DNA from: Candidatus Martarchaeota archaeon
Lineage (GTDB): Archaea; Micrarchaeota; Micrarchaeia; Micrarchaeales; Micrarchaeaceae
Assembly (NCBI GenBank): GCA_023474385.1
Contig: JAMCYB010000011.1
Coordinates: 1 to 64,000, forward strand
DNA: 64,000 nt
Direction: 5' to 3'
The notes under the pieces were generated by a model. The model did no database searches and was not told where the DNA came from. It worked only from the letters and a program-made list of their open reading frames with translations. This document shows, piece after piece, positions 1 to 8,853 of this stretch (positions within the stretch are counted from its first letter, which is position 1; each line of letters opens with the position of its first letter). A program made the position numbers and the translations under genes.

Positions 1-1113
1 TGTAAATGTAAGGTTTGGACGATATGTTCACCTCAGCGCCTCTGGAATACCATCCCGATCCGCTCGAATTTCCATATTCGCTTGTAACGTTCACCAAGTA
101 CTGCAATTCCCATTCCGCAGTTTCGCTCACATTGTTGTAAATTTCAAGAGTGAAGCGCGTGTCGTTTCCTGTATACGACCCATTACCAACTCCATCCCAT
201 CCTAAGAATATGGCTCTTGCAGTATCATTTATGTAATAAATTTTGGGTGCAGCATCACTTACTTTAGAATATAGCGCGTATGTATTGTTGGAGGCCAGAT
301 TCGCATATTTCGAATCTATCGCCACTATCGCAGAGGTATTCCAAAGCAAGCCCTGCGTATCATGTATTCCTGACCCAACGCTAAAATAATTGGAATAAGG
401 CATTATTTCGCTTATATTGTACGGGTTGCTGAACGCTGTAGCGCTGCCTTTGCCGTATCCCCTATACGCATACGCTTTTGCAACATTCGAAAAGGAGCCG
501 TTTTTTAGAACCCTTAAGCTCTTGAAAGCCACTGGGGCCATATATGATTTGTTGTCCATCGCGTCGGCATATTCTCCGAACGCGGTAACAGGATTCGCAC
601 CTGATGTCCCCGTACCAAGGCTGATATTTCCAATTACATTTCCGTTAAACAGGAAATACCATTCTCCCTCCTTGGAATAAAACGTATAATTATTGTAGCT
701 TCCGTTTTGTCCTGCCGAATCATTTGGGCCTATAAATCCTAGGAAAGAATCTCCAGAGTAACCGCTCGGAAAGTACTCCCAGAACCATGTAGGGATTCCT
801 TTGGAGAGGTATTCGCGGGAGCTGCACCCTGAAAGCGTGCAGTTAGTAGGGTAATATCCGCTTCTATTATTCACTTCATAGCCTTCCTGGGCGAATGCGC
901 CGTTGGACAGATCCTCGCCTACCCAAAACGCCATGGAGCCATAGCTTATGTTTTGCGGATAAACTGTTTGTATATAAATGCTGCTACCGTTGTTGAAAGC
1001 TGCTGAATTGGCGGCTCTCGCTCCAGTCTGAAACCAGTAAATCTGGCCGCTTTGCGATGCCGATATCGGTGCCGCAATAAGTAGGAACAGAATGGCGATT
1101 TCAAGCTTTTTCA
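1..1113 (-). CDS. Secreted or surface protein, C-terminus beyond window edge
   Basis: An open frame of 371 codons runs from the ATG at 1113 to the window edge without a stop. It starts MKKLEIAILFLLIAAPISA, a clear Sec signal peptide, so the product should be exported. The mature part is rich in Asn, Ser, Gly, Tyr and Trp, with many N-x-S/T sequons, as expected of an N-glycosylated archaeal surface protein. Near the visible end, the stretch SGSGWYSRGAEVNIS resembles the short beta repeats of archaeal thermopsin-like and InlB-type surface proteins; that is a motif impression only. Its ATG lies 13 bases inside the end of the upstream deacylase gene, so the two are probably co-transcribed. The function is unknown. 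Confidence 0.75.
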
Positions 1114-1892
1114 TATTCCATACCCATTTCATTTAGCTTTTTTATAATTGAATTTCTTGTCTCCGCTTTTATGCTTTTCCATTCTATAACCGCAGCTGAA
1201 GGCTTTGGGGATGATCTTTCAAAGGCCTGCTCCAGCATTTCTACTTCAGAGCAATAATATTTCGGCATTATGTGTGCGAAGGCGTACCCTTTCGAAAGTG
1301 CCAGCCGTGTGAATTTCTCCGAATAGTGCTGCCCTCCTATTCCTACGACAACCTTTTCGTGGTAGTCATCAGCATCAAGAATCCTATAAGCGTATTCAGC
1401 CAGCATTTCTGCCTTGGGCTTATTCATCTTCGCGCCCTCCCCCCCACCAAATTCCATGAACAGCGATGGCGTGTTCAGCAATGGTCCGTGGTGCGTTGCC
1501 TCGTAGACAAAGTTTGACCCTCCTCTTTCTGAATTTCCCATAATCCTGGCAAGTTTCAGCATATATAACGGGGCTGCCACGCTCAATGACCTGCCTTTGC
1601 CCCCCAACGCTGCTTCTCTGCCCCAATTCCCCTCAGAATGCACTGTGAATGATTCCACCCCCTTTGCGCTCGAGTGCGCACTCAAGAAAATTATGCACTC
1701 CGGGTCTTTCATATCATCGAGGAATTCAGAGTTCAGGTTGCTGACTTCGCTTTCCGCAAGCACGCTCTCCCCAGACATGTATGTCTGTGCTCCTTCAAAG
1801 CTTCCTTTTAAGGCAAAGTTGCCTATCCTTTTCAAGGCCTCTCCTGCCCAAAGTGATACCTGGTCCTTCCGAGAGCATGCAAAAAGAATCAT
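1101..1892 (-). CDS. dtdA: D-aminoacyl-tRNA deacylase (archaeal DTD2/GEK1 type)
   Basis: The 263-residue protein matches the archaeal/plant DTD2 family, which removes D-amino acids mischarged on tRNA. Family features seen include the N-terminal MILFACSRKD strand, FLSAHSSAKG, TVHSEGNWG, the YEATHHGP motif and VGIGGQHYSEKFT, which carry the conserved histidines. Its length is usual for the archaeal form. It is transcribed leftward and overlaps the secreted-protein gene. The RNHCP gene diverges from it with only 36 bases between start codons, so the promoters of both must overlap in this gap. Confidence 0.9.
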   Translation of the reverse strand: MILFACSRKDQVSLWAGEALKRIGNFALKGSFEGAQTYMSGESVLAESEVSNLNSEFLDDMKDPECIIFLSAHSSAKGVESFTVHSEGNWGREAALGGKGRSLSVAAPLYMLKLARIMGNSERGGSNFVYEATHHGPLLNTPSLFMEFGGGEGAKMNKPKAEMLAEYAYRILDADDYHEKVVVGIGGQHYSEKFTRLALSKGYAFAHIMPKYYCSEVEMLEQAFERSSPKPSAAVIEWKSIKAETRNSIIKKLNEMGMEYEKA

Positions 1893-1928
1893 AAAGTAAT
1901 TTATATCAAAAGATTAAAAAAATGTATA

Positions 1929-2222
1929 ATGCGGAACTTTACAAGGAAGTACGAAGACTTCACATGTTTAAACTGCGGAACTAAAGTCAAAGGCAACGGG
2001 TACACTGACCACTGTCCGGTATGCCTGTACAGCCTGCACGTGGATATAAATCCCGGAGACAGACAGTCCGAATGCATGGGCGTAATGGTGCCTGTGCGCA
2101 GGATATATATGCGCACCTACACTGAACTTATATACAGATGCAGGAAATGCCTTGTTGAAAAAAAAGTCAGGTGCTCTCCTGAAGACTCAGAAAGCGCCAT
2201 AATTTCTGTTCCTTCAAGGTAG
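1929..2222 (+). CDS. RNHCP domain protein
   Basis: This 97-residue protein has the pattern of the RNHCP family: CLNCGTKV near residue 15, then DHCPVCLYSLHVD, PGDR and C-x-G-x-M-x-P. The eponymous R-N-H-C-P appears here as T-D-H-C-P, so only HCP is kept. Two further cysteines (YRCRKCLVEKK) make two likely zinc-binding knuckles. The biochemical role of the family is not established; an RNA- or translation-linked role would be inference. It lies upstream of nuoA on the same strand, with 49 bases between. Confidence 0.75.
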   Translation: MRNFTRKYEDFTCLNCGTKVKGNGYTDHCPVCLYSLHVDINPGDRQSECMGVMVPVRRIYMRTYTELIYRCRKCLVEKKVRCSPEDSESAIISVPSR

Positions 2223-2271
2223 TGCAGCGATAGTATATAAGTTTTTATTCTTATTAATAATCGGTCAGTCG

Positions 2272-2628
2272 ATGCTATACGATTATATCGCAGCAGTGCT
2301 GTTTATACTATTCGGCCTATTTGTGCCTATCATGTTTCTTCTGACATCAAAACTTCTGCGCAGCAAAACACCCGGCAATCCGATAAAGAACTCCCCATAC
2401 GAAAGCGGGGAGAAAAGCATAGGCAGCAGCAGGGACCTTGACAACGAGTACCTGCCCTATTTCGCATTGTTCCTGCCTTTTGAAATAATCGCTGTCTACA
2501 TGATCTTCTGGGCTCCGACTGCAAGAATAGGCTCCCAGAGTTCAGCTCTCGGCTCGATGGGGATTCTTGTGCTGAGCGCTATTCTTGCTCTTATAGGATA
2601 TAAGATGATAAGTGGTAAGAATGTCTGA
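2272..2628 (+). CDS. nuoA: NADH-quinone oxidoreductase subunit A
   Basis: This is a 118-residue, three-helix membrane protein (helices near residues 3-25, 62-84 and 92-112). It carries the subunit A loop motif NSPYESGEKSIG and a conserved acidic DLDNEYLPYF segment before helix 2. Subunit A is one of the small membrane subunits at the junction of the peripheral and membrane arms of complex I. The usual Cys of YECG is Ser here. It is the first gene of a nuoABCD run; the next start codon lies inside its last codons, so the two are translationally coupled. Confidence 0.92.
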   Translation: MLYDYIAAVLFILFGLFVPIMFLLTSKLLRSKTPGNPIKNSPYESGEKSIGSSRDLDNEYLPYFALFLPFEIIAVYMIFWAPTARIGSQSSALGSMGILVLSAILALIGYKMISGKNV

Positions 2629-3235
2629 ACGTCCATACACCGATGAGGAGCTATTCAATGCCGAGAAGGAAATGACAGAGCTTACGCAGAATTCCCTTAA
2701 AAGATACAAGCAAACTCCTAGCGTAATGTTTACAAAGCTGGAAAAGGCCATACAAGCATTCTCAAAGGATCTGGTGCGATGGAGCAGGGCGAATTCAATG
2801 TGGCCGCTGCAATTCGGGCTTGCATGCTGTGCTATGGAGCTCATGGATTTTGGGTCATCACGAATAGACGCAGAGAGGAAAGGCTATCTTCTTTTTCGCG
2901 GAACTCCGCGCCAGTGCGATGTCATGATAGTTGCAGGTTGGGTCACAAAGTCAATGGTTCCGCGCGTAAAAAGGCTCTACGAACAGATGGCAAGCCCCAA
3001 ATATGTAGTCGCATTCGGCGAATGTGCCACTTCGGGAGGGCCGTGGTATGAAAGTTACAACATAATGAAAGGTATAGACCAAGTGCTTCCAGTTGACGTG
3101 TATGCAATAGGCTGCCCCCCAAAGCCTGAAAACCTTTTCGGGGCATTGATGAAGCTACAGGACAAAGTAGGTGGTAAAGTTGCAGGAGATACAGAAAGAA
3201 GCCTTACTGAAAACATTAGAAGAACTGAAATCTAA
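2621..3235 (+). CDS. nuoB: NADH-quinone oxidoreductase subunit B
   Basis: NuoB carries the terminal N2 [4Fe-4S] cluster of complex I. All four cysteine ligands are visible: the CC pair in FGLACCAMELMDFG, the Cys in FGECATSGG and the Cys in IGCPPKPE. I chose the ATG at 2621, which overlaps nuoA by 8 bases; a GTG at 2612 would add three residues. The protein is 204 residues, of which about 60 precede the conserved core. It overlaps the proposed nuoC start by 65 bases. Confidence 0.95.
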   Translation: MSERPYTDEELFNAEKEMTELTQNSLKRYKQTPSVMFTKLEKAIQAFSKDLVRWSRANSMWPLQFGLACCAMELMDFGSSRIDAERKGYLLFRGTPRQCDVMIVAGWVTKSMVPRVKRLYEQMASPKYVVAFGECATSGGPWYESYNIMKGIDQVLPVDVYAIGCPPKPENLFGALMKLQDKVGGKVAGDTERSLTENIRRTEI

Positions 3236-3557
3236 GGGTTATCACTACTTGAAGTACATAACTGCAGTGGATACTCCCGACCATATGGAAGTAGTATACC
3301 TGCTCGCAAACATTGGACCATATGCGGAGGAAGCGGTTAAGGTTTCCATCAAAAAATCAGATAGCGAAAGACCATCGGTTCCATCTATAATGAATCTTTT
3401 CCCAGCGGCTGACTGGTACGAGCGTGAGATATCAGAAATGTTCGGCATAAAGATAGAGGGCAGAAAAACCCGTCGCCTTCTTCTGGAGGAATGGAATGGT
3501 GACGGATTTCCGCTTTTGAAGAGCTTTGAATGGGGCAAGGAATACCACAAACGGTGA
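3171..3557 (+). CDS. nuoC: NADH-quinone oxidoreductase subunit C (30 kDa)
   Basis: The 128-residue product has the 30-kDa subunit signature: an internal Y-x-x-L-x-Y-I-T-A-V-D segment, then the PAADWYEREISEMFGI helix and RRLLLEEWNGDGFPL near the C-terminus. It is short for the family because the N-terminal domain is reduced. The start is uncertain: GTG at 3171 lies well inside nuoB, and a TTG at 3180 is an alternative. It forms the peripheral-arm connecting module with NuoB and NuoD. Confidence 0.9.
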   Translation: MVKLQEIQKEALLKTLEELKSKGYHYLKYITAVDTPDHMEVVYLLANIGPYAEEAVKVSIKKSDSERPSVPSIMNLFPAADWYEREISEMFGIKIEGRKTRRLLLEEWNGDGFPLLKSFEWGKEYHKR

Positions 3558-3561
3558 AACC

Positions 3562-4656
3562 ATGCCAAACATGCGTATAAATATAGGTCCTATACATCCA
3601 AGCACGCACGGAGTGCTGCGCGTCGTGGTGTACGTCAACGGCGACACGATCGACAGCGTTGAGCCGCATATAGGGTTCCTTCATAGGGGCGTGGAGAAGC
3701 TCATGGAGACAAGGATGTACATGCAGAACCCCTCCTACACAGAAAAACTCGATTACGTGGCTCCTATGGGTTGGGATGATCTGTACGTAAGTTCTGTCGA
3801 GAAAGCCACAGGCGCTGCGGTGCTCGAAAATGCGCAGTACGCAAGGGTTATACTCCTTGAGTTCCAGAGGATAGCAAGCCACCTGCTATGGCTCGGCACT
3901 TTTGCGAACGACCTCGGCCAGATGTTCACGATTTTTATGTGGACATTCAGGGAGAGGGCAAAGGTGATAAAGTTTCTCGAGGATGTATCCGGCAGCAGGA
4001 TGTTCTATGTTAACATGCGTATAGGGGGCCTAAACGGGGAACTCCCGGAAGATTTCAAAGAACGCGCATATTCGCTTCTCGACTATCTAAGTGAACGCAT
4101 ACCGAAATACAAGAGCCTGCTAGACAGCAACAACTTCTTCATTTCAAGAACCAAGGGAGTCGGGGTTCTATCAAAAGATGATGCAATAGCATACGGCGCA
4201 TCTGGGCCGGTCCTGCGAGCGTCAGGCGTGGAATACGATGTCAGGAAGTCATATCCCTACTACGTATATGACAAGTTGAAGTTCAAGGTGCCACACGGCA
4301 CCCACGGTGACGCGTACGACCGCTATAAGGTAAGGTACGATGAAATGCTCGAAAGCATAAAAATAATAAAGCAAGCGCTTGATTTAATGCCTGGCGGAAG
4401 CGTTGCAGGGGCAAAGATAAAACTCATCGGCCAGCCTGCAAAACCCGAGCCTGTAATAGTATCGCGCGAGCTTCCCAGAGGCGAAGGCATAATATACATG
4501 GTGCCAGACAAGCAGAAGCCGTACAGGATAGGGATGCGCAGCCCGGCATATACTAATCTATCGCTGTTGCCAAAACTCGCAAAAGGTGTAAAGTTCGCCG
4601 ACCTATTCTCAATAATAGGCAGTCTCGACGTCGTTTTCGCTGAGATAGACAGATGA
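3562..4656 (+). CDS. nuoD: NADH-quinone oxidoreductase subunit D (49 kDa)
   Basis: This 364-residue protein is a full-length 49-kDa subunit, which with NuoB forms the quinone site. It shows IGPIHPSTHGVLR at the N-terminus, GFLHRGVEKLME, the YTEKLDYVAPM loop and the typical C-terminal ending with D-V-V-F-A-E-I-D-R. I chose the ATG at 3562, five bases after nuoC; an upstream TTG at 3526 would overlap nuoC and add residues unlike the family. The complex I run stops here; the next gene is prefoldin beta. Confidence 0.95.
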   Translation: MPNMRINIGPIHPSTHGVLRVVVYVNGDTIDSVEPHIGFLHRGVEKLMETRMYMQNPSYTEKLDYVAPMGWDDLYVSSVEKATGAAVLENAQYARVILLEFQRIASHLLWLGTFANDLGQMFTIFMWTFRERAKVIKFLEDVSGSRMFYVNMRIGGLNGELPEDFKERAYSLLDYLSERIPKYKSLLDSNNFFISRTKGVGVLSKDDAIAYGASGPVLRASGVEYDVRKSYPYYVYDKLKFKVPHGTHGDAYDRYKVRYDEMLESIKIIKQALDLMPGGSVAGAKIKLIGQPAKPEPVIVSRELPRGEGIIYMVPDKQKPYRIGMRSPAYTNLSLLPKLAKGVKFADLFSIIGSLDVVFAEIDR

Positions 4657-4668
4657 TTAAGTGATTTG

Positions 4669-5010
4669 ATGGAGGAAAATAAAGTGGAGAAATTGACAAA
4701 GGATTATCAATCAGCACAGGAGAAGCTCCAATCGCTTGCTTTGCAGAAGGCCCAGTTCCAGCAGCAGAAAAGCGAGCTTTCTGAAGCGCAAAAGAGGGTT
4801 AAATCTGCCGAAGGCAAAATATACTACCAGGTTGGGGGCGCTATAGTCGAGACTAAGAAGGATGATGCGCTTAAGGATATAGAGGAGAAACTCGAGTCCA
4901 TTGAGATGCGCCTTACCATAGTCAACAAGCAGTATGGTGAAGCTTCGTCGCAGGAGCAGAAAGTGCGTGAAGAACTGAGAAAGGTGCTGGAACCAAACAG
5001 CGGTGCATAA
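4669..5010 (+). CDS. pfdB: Prefoldin subunit beta
   Basis: At 113 residues, the protein is two long coiled-coil helices flanking a short beta hairpin around GKIYYQVGGAIVETKKDDA, the hallmark of beta prefoldin. Prefoldin captures unfolded proteins and passes them to the thermosome, which is encoded at 9482-11131; the alpha subunit is at 59886-60311. ATG 4669 is preferred over the TTG three bases upstream. It abuts the DHH gene, whose ATG follows immediately after its stop. Confidence 0.92.
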   Translation: MEENKVEKLTKDYQSAQEKLQSLALQKAQFQQQKSELSEAQKRVKSAEGKIYYQVGGAIVETKKDDALKDIEEKLESIEMRLTIVNKQYGEASSQEQKVREELRKVLEPNSGA

Positions 5011-5994
5011 ATGATAAAGATGAGCTTCGACGAAATTGTATCGGAACTCAAGGCCTTGGCATCCAAGAAAGTGTGCATAACTTTCCATTCTGTTGGCGAT
5101 ACGGATTCGGTGTCGTCTGCGTTCGGCATAGCTTCTATTCTTGGAAATGCGAGGATAGCTACTCCCGATTACATAACCTCCAATTCAAGAAGGATTTTGG
5201 AGCTGTTCGGTTACGACCCTTCGTCCATATCCACAAGCATCGAGCAGGACATTGATGCTGTGATAATGGTTGACGTGAACAACTATGAGGATTGCGGACC
5301 GTTCTCTGATATCCTCAAAAGCTATGGCGATAAAGTCATTGCGATAGACCACCATGCTCCGAACCACTCCCCGATACGCGGCTATAATGATGAAAATTAC
5401 AATTCTGCTGCGAGTATAGTATACGCAATCCTAAAAAAACTTGATTCCCATATCGACTCAAATCTAGCATCTCTTCTTGCTGCCGGGATAATATCCGACT
5501 CGGCAGAATTCAAAAATTCAATGCCGGATACTTTTATACAACTGGGAGAGCTGCTCAAGATTGCTGGAACTGGCTACATGGACATGCTGACGCGCATATC
5601 CCCCGTTGGTGATGTCAATGGTCGGCACGCCACATTCGTTGATATACAGGAGTCGCACGCTGAAGTCTACAGCAATCTCCTTGTTGTGCGCGGAAAGGCA
5701 CATTCGCACTCCAACCTTGCGGCAGACAACGCCATAAAGTGCGGCGTTGATCTTGCTCTTTTCCATTCGTTTAACGATTCAGAGGTATCATTTTCGGCAA
5801 GATTGAGGCCCACATTGGATTCGAAATACGGGATACACCTAGGCAGGATATCGCAAAAGCTCGCTTATCTGATAGGTGGCACAGGCGGCGGTCATCCATG
5901 TGCCGCAGGCGCGTTTGGCAAGAAGGAAGAAGCATGGTCAATATTCGAGGAATCATTCTTAAACGAGATCCTTAAGCTGGTGGGTGGTCCGTAG
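5011..5994 (+). CDS. DHH-family phosphoesterase
   Basis: This 327-residue protein has an N-terminal DHH domain: a modified motif I (FHSVGDTDS), VMVDVNN near residue 87, and the eponymous IDHHAPNHSP near residue 113. A C-terminal DHHA1 domain ends with GGTGGGHPCAAGAFG. The architecture matches NrnA/RecJ-like phosphoesterases that cleave short oligonucleotides or linear dinucleotides. Motif I differs from the usual H-x-N-P-D-G-D by having SVGDTD. The real substrate cannot be set from sequence. It sits directly upstream of mre11, with the stop adjoining the next ATG. Confidence 0.82.
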   Translation: MIKMSFDEIVSELKALASKKVCITFHSVGDTDSVSSAFGIASILGNARIATPDYITSNSRRILELFGYDPSSISTSIEQDIDAVIMVDVNNYEDCGPFSDILKSYGDKVIAIDHHAPNHSPIRGYNDENYNSAASIVYAILKKLDSHIDSNLASLLAAGIISDSAEFKNSMPDTFIQLGELLKIAGTGYMDMLTRISPVGDVNGRHATFVDIQESHAEVYSNLLVVRGKAHSHSNLAADNAIKCGVDLALFHSFNDSEVSFSARLRPTLDSKYGIHLGRISQKLAYLIGGTGGGHPCAAGAFGKKEEAWSIFEESFLNEILKLVGGP

Positions 5995-7197
5995 ATGAAA
6001 ATCGCAATAGTGTCTGATCTTCACATAGGATACGAACGGTTTCGCCAGGACGCTCTGCGCCAGGCCAAAATGGCGCTGGAGAAGGCGATAGGAATTGCTG
6101 ACGCAATACTGGTTCCGGGGGATATATTCGACAAGCGCGCTCCAAAGCCTGATGTAATAGCAGAGGCAATAAACCTTTTCAGGGATTTGAGGGATTCAAA
6201 CACGCTTGGGTCAGAGATCGCCGAATTCCGTGGACAGGGCAGCATATACACAAAGTTTCCGATAATCGCGGTGCCAGGGACCCATGAAAGGACCGCAGCC
6301 GGAAAGGAGAACCCGCTAGCGCTTCTTTCGCTTGCAGGCTTGCTGGCGGATACAAGCGAATCAACCACTATCATAAGGAAAGGCGATGAGAGAGTTGCAG
6401 TATTCGGTCTTGGGGGCGTACCAGAGGAGCAGGTCAAGAGCGAGTTGTTGCGGCTGAAGCCATCACCGGTGCCTGGTGCGTTCAACATATTCATGTTCCA
6501 TCAATCAATATACGAGATCCTTCCGTTTAACGACTCATTCATACACTATGACGACCTGCCCGATGGCTTTGACCTTTATGTGTGCGGCCACATACACAAC
6601 CGCATTGAAGCTACAGTCCACGGCAAGCCATTCCTGATACCCGGAAGCACGGTTCTGACACAGCTCAAGGATAAGGAACAGGAAAGGAAGGGGTTCATAG
6701 TTTTTGATACAGAATCGCATACCCACGAATTTGTAGAGATAGATTCCAGGGATTTCGTGCTTGAAACAGTAAAGGCGGAAGGCGCAACCGCCTCGGATGT
6801 AGCCTCATCAATAAGAAGCTCAATAGAAAAAGCTGTCGACGCACATAACAATCCTGTCGTGCGCGTAGTTGTGAGCGGCACGCTTGAGAAGGGTTCTGAA
6901 GCCTCAGACATAGCGCTCCAGAAACTGGTTTCAGAATTCTCCGGAAGGGCTGAAATAGAAATAGACATGTCAAGGCTGGAAAGCGAGGGCCTCGGCGAGA
7001 GCATAGACCAGATACGCGCAGGCAAGCTCGGCAACATGTCAATAAAGGAGATAGGCATGGCGCTGCTGCGGGACAGGCTCAGTGCAGAAGGCTACTCAAG
7101 CAAAATAGATCCACAGACTCTCTTTTCAATACTGTCTGAGTCCAAGAAAGAGGAGGCCATAAAGGCCGTTCTCGAACTTCTCGAAAAGGAAAAATGA
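5995..7197 (+). CDS. mre11: Mre11-like DNA repair nuclease
   Basis: This 400-residue calcineurin-like nuclease starts with SDLHIGY, then GDIFDKRAPKP, VPGTHERTA, MFHQSIYE and CGHIHN, the five phosphoesterase motifs in Mre11 order, followed by a capping domain and a helical tail that would bind Rad50. The third motif is G-T-H-E where the family usually shows G-N-H-D; the general-acid His is kept. No rad50 lies next to it, although the pair is normally adjacent in archaea. It probably processes DNA double-strand break ends. Confidence 0.85.
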   Translation: MKIAIVSDLHIGYERFRQDALRQAKMALEKAIGIADAILVPGDIFDKRAPKPDVIAEAINLFRDLRDSNTLGSEIAEFRGQGSIYTKFPIIAVPGTHERTAAGKENPLALLSLAGLLADTSESTTIIRKGDERVAVFGLGGVPEEQVKSELLRLKPSPVPGAFNIFMFHQSIYEILPFNDSFIHYDDLPDGFDLYVCGHIHNRIEATVHGKPFLIPGSTVLTQLKDKEQERKGFIVFDTESHTHEFVEIDSRDFVLETVKAEGATASDVASSIRSSIEKAVDAHNNPVVRVVVSGTLEKGSEASDIALQKLVSEFSGRAEIEIDMSRLESEGLGESIDQIRAGKLGNMSIKEIGMALLRDRLSAEGYSSKIDPQTLFSILSESKKEEAIKAVLELLEKEK

Positions 7198-7198
7198 G

Positions 7199-7426
7199 TC
7201 AAAGGGACTTTATTCCAAGAGCCTTTGCAACAGCTTCGCTGTTCTTGACGTCTACCGTCTCACCAAGAAGCTCAAGGTGTGCTGTGTTGCACCTCCTCTC
7301 CCTCTTGTGCCTTGTCGCGGTCAATACCTGCACGTAGCCGTTTCCTTCAATCTTTGTTATTACCGCCCTGCTCCCGGCGTCCCTGCCCAACTTCTTTATG
7401 CACAACCTTCCTGGTTCCAGTAACAT
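7199..7426 (-). CDS. rpl14e: Ribosomal protein eL14
   Basis: A 75-residue KOW-domain protein with MLLEPGRLCIKKLGRDAG at the start and a VITKIEGNGYVQVLT strand pair, as in archaeal eL14 of the large subunit. The ATG at 7426 follows a perfect GGTGATT ribosome binding site that overlaps the end of the cytidylate kinase gene. The adk-DUF106-eL34-cmk-eL14 order is a conserved archaeal arrangement, which supports the call. Confidence 0.9.
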   Translation of the reverse strand: MLLEPGRLCIKKLGRDAGSRAVITKIEGNGYVQVLTATRHKRERRCNTAHLELLGETVDVKNSEAVAKALGIKSL

Positions 7427-7427
7427 T

Positions 7428-7976
7428 CTAATCACCTAAAACATTATCCTTGTCCCTGCCTATTGACAGAAGGAGTACCTGCTCGATTTCCTCCTCCAGC
7501 GTCATCCTTTCAGTATTAATCGCGATGTCGAATATCCTCCTGTCATTCATGTCTATCCCGTAAACCTTCATGAAATGCTCTGAAGTGAGTCTGTCTATCC
7601 TGTCAACAGTCTTCATCTCCGAATTTATATCCTTTTTCCCTGAGAGCGCCGCGCGCCTCCTTGCCCTTTCCTGCAGCCCGCAATCGAGCCATACCCTTAC
7701 CGTAGCATTCTTTATCAACCATGGCGACAGCCTTGTCGTGGCGATAAAGTTGCTTCCACTTGCCTCGTCTTCCACCCTCCTATCGAATTCCCTGGCATGC
7801 GCCTCATCCTTATCAGAAATGAGCTTTTCCAGCATGCCTATCAGCCTGGTGTCGTCGTTGCCAACATCCGACTTGTAGCTCATCCCTATGTGCTTTATGC
7901 CCAATTTTGAGGCGATGGAGCTTCCCAGCGTACTTTTTCCAGAAGAGGTGTAACCGCTTATGCAGATTCCTATCAT
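7428..7976 (-). CDS. cmk: Cytidylate kinase
   Basis: This 182-residue P-loop kinase begins with GICISGYTSSGKSTLGSSIA (Walker A) and carries an arginine-rich LID segment (QERARRRAAL) and a dipyrimidine-kinase style C-terminal half (D-R-R-I-F-D-I-A-I-N-T). It matches the short archaeal CMP kinases, which phosphorylate CMP/dCMP. The genomic slot between eL34 and eL14 is the usual one for archaeal cmk. It ends inside the ribosome binding site of eL14. Confidence 0.86.
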   Translation of the reverse strand: MIGICISGYTSSGKSTLGSSIASKLGIKHIGMSYKSDVGNDDTRLIGMLEKLISDKDEAHAREFDRRVEDEASGSNFIATTRLSPWLIKNATVRVWLDCGLQERARRRAALSGKKDINSEMKTVDRIDRLTSEHFMKVYGIDMNDRRIFDIAINTERMTLEEEIEQVLLLSIGRDKDNVLGD

Positions 7977-7980
7977 CCTA

Positions 7981-8298
7981 TCAGTGCGCTACCAATTGCA
8001 GCACGTATTTACGCTGCCTAATGCCAACATCATCAAGCTTCATGTCTCCCTGCTCAACCCTGCTGCCAAGCGTAACAACCGCAGAGGCGCAGGATGCACA
8101 CAGTACTCCTCCAAACAGCCTTGAATTTGTCCTTCTGCTCTTTCCTCCCTTCTGGCTTATTCCATTGAGTTCGGAGCCGCATATTGCGCAGTGCGGCATG
8201 GAATTCTTGCCTCGCCTGTAGTGGACGACGTTCCTGCCTTTTATGGTAATCCTTCTGACTGACTTTGAGCTGCCAGACCTATGCATTGGTTTTGTCAA
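7981..8298 (-). CDS. rpl34e: Ribosomal protein eL34
   Basis: A 105-residue basic protein with two CxxC knuckles (HCAICGSEL and CASCASAV), a zinc ribbon typical of archaeal eL34. The start is either TTG at 8298 or ATG at 8286; the longer form resembles the family N-terminus. It follows the DUF106 gene and lies four bases upstream of cmk. Confidence 0.9.
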   Translation of the reverse strand: MTKPMHRSGSSKSVRRITIKGRNVVHYRRGKNSMPHCAICGSELNGISQKGGKSRRTNSRLFGGVLCASCASAVVTLGSRVEQGDMKLDDVGIRQRKYVLQLVAH

Positions 8299-8340
8299 TT
8301 AAAGCACCGATTGCGTTTATCTATTAATAGGATAAGCTAT

Positions 8341-8853
8341 TTAGCCCTTATCATAATTGGAGAAGACCTCGTCGCTGTTCTGCATGGCCTGCTCCAGCTT
8401 CGTCTTCTTCCTGTCATACGCCATTATGACCCCTGCGGACACCAATCCAGACAGGAAAACCACAGCGAAAAACAGGCTCTTGTAGTTGAGTCCCGATACT
8501 ATGAACGTGACTGTCTCCTTAGATATGCTGCCGAACATGGCAGGCATGAGAACGTAGTAAAGAAGGAAGAATATCGGTATTATTATGAGCGTGGACTTCA
8601 TCTGTATCTTCATGCTCTCCGTCATCATAGGCATAAGCTCCTTCTGCTTTGCCATTATCTCCTCCTGGGGCCTCTTGCTTTTTACCATCTCGTTCAGTAT
8701 CGCCGTGTGCTTCTTCATTCTTGCCTGCGCGTCCCTCATCTTCTTGGGGTCGGATATCTTCCTCTGTGCAAATATAGAAAATGAGGTGTATGCCAGCGCT
8801 ATCGCTATTATTATGAGTTCAGTACCGAAAGGCATGGGCACAGCAGCTACCAT
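8341..8853 (-). CDS. EMC3/Oxa1-like membrane insertase (DUF106)
   Basis: This 170-residue membrane protein has helices near residues 9-28, 88-108 and 128-148, separated by a charged, helical cytosolic hairpin (ISDPKKMRDAQARMKKH to MAKQKELMPMM). That is the layout of archaeal DUF106 proteins, which belong to the YidC/Oxa1/EMC3/TMCO1 superfamily and help insert membrane proteins. The gene lies next to adk in the region that in many archaea follows secY. secY itself is not in this window. Confidence 0.85.
   Translation of the reverse strand: MVAAVPMPFGTELIIIAIALAYTSFSIFAQRKISDPKKMRDAQARMKKHTAILNEMVKSKRPQEEIMAKQKELMPMMTESMKIQMKSTLIIIPIFFLLYYVLMPAMFGSISKETVTFIVSGLNYKSLFFAVVFLSGLVSAGVIMAYDRKKTKLEQAMQNSDEVFSNYDKG

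Noticed and set aside
2612..2620. GTG at 2612 as the nuoB start.
   Set aside because: ATG 2621 has the usual short overlap with nuoA; the extra three codons have no support.
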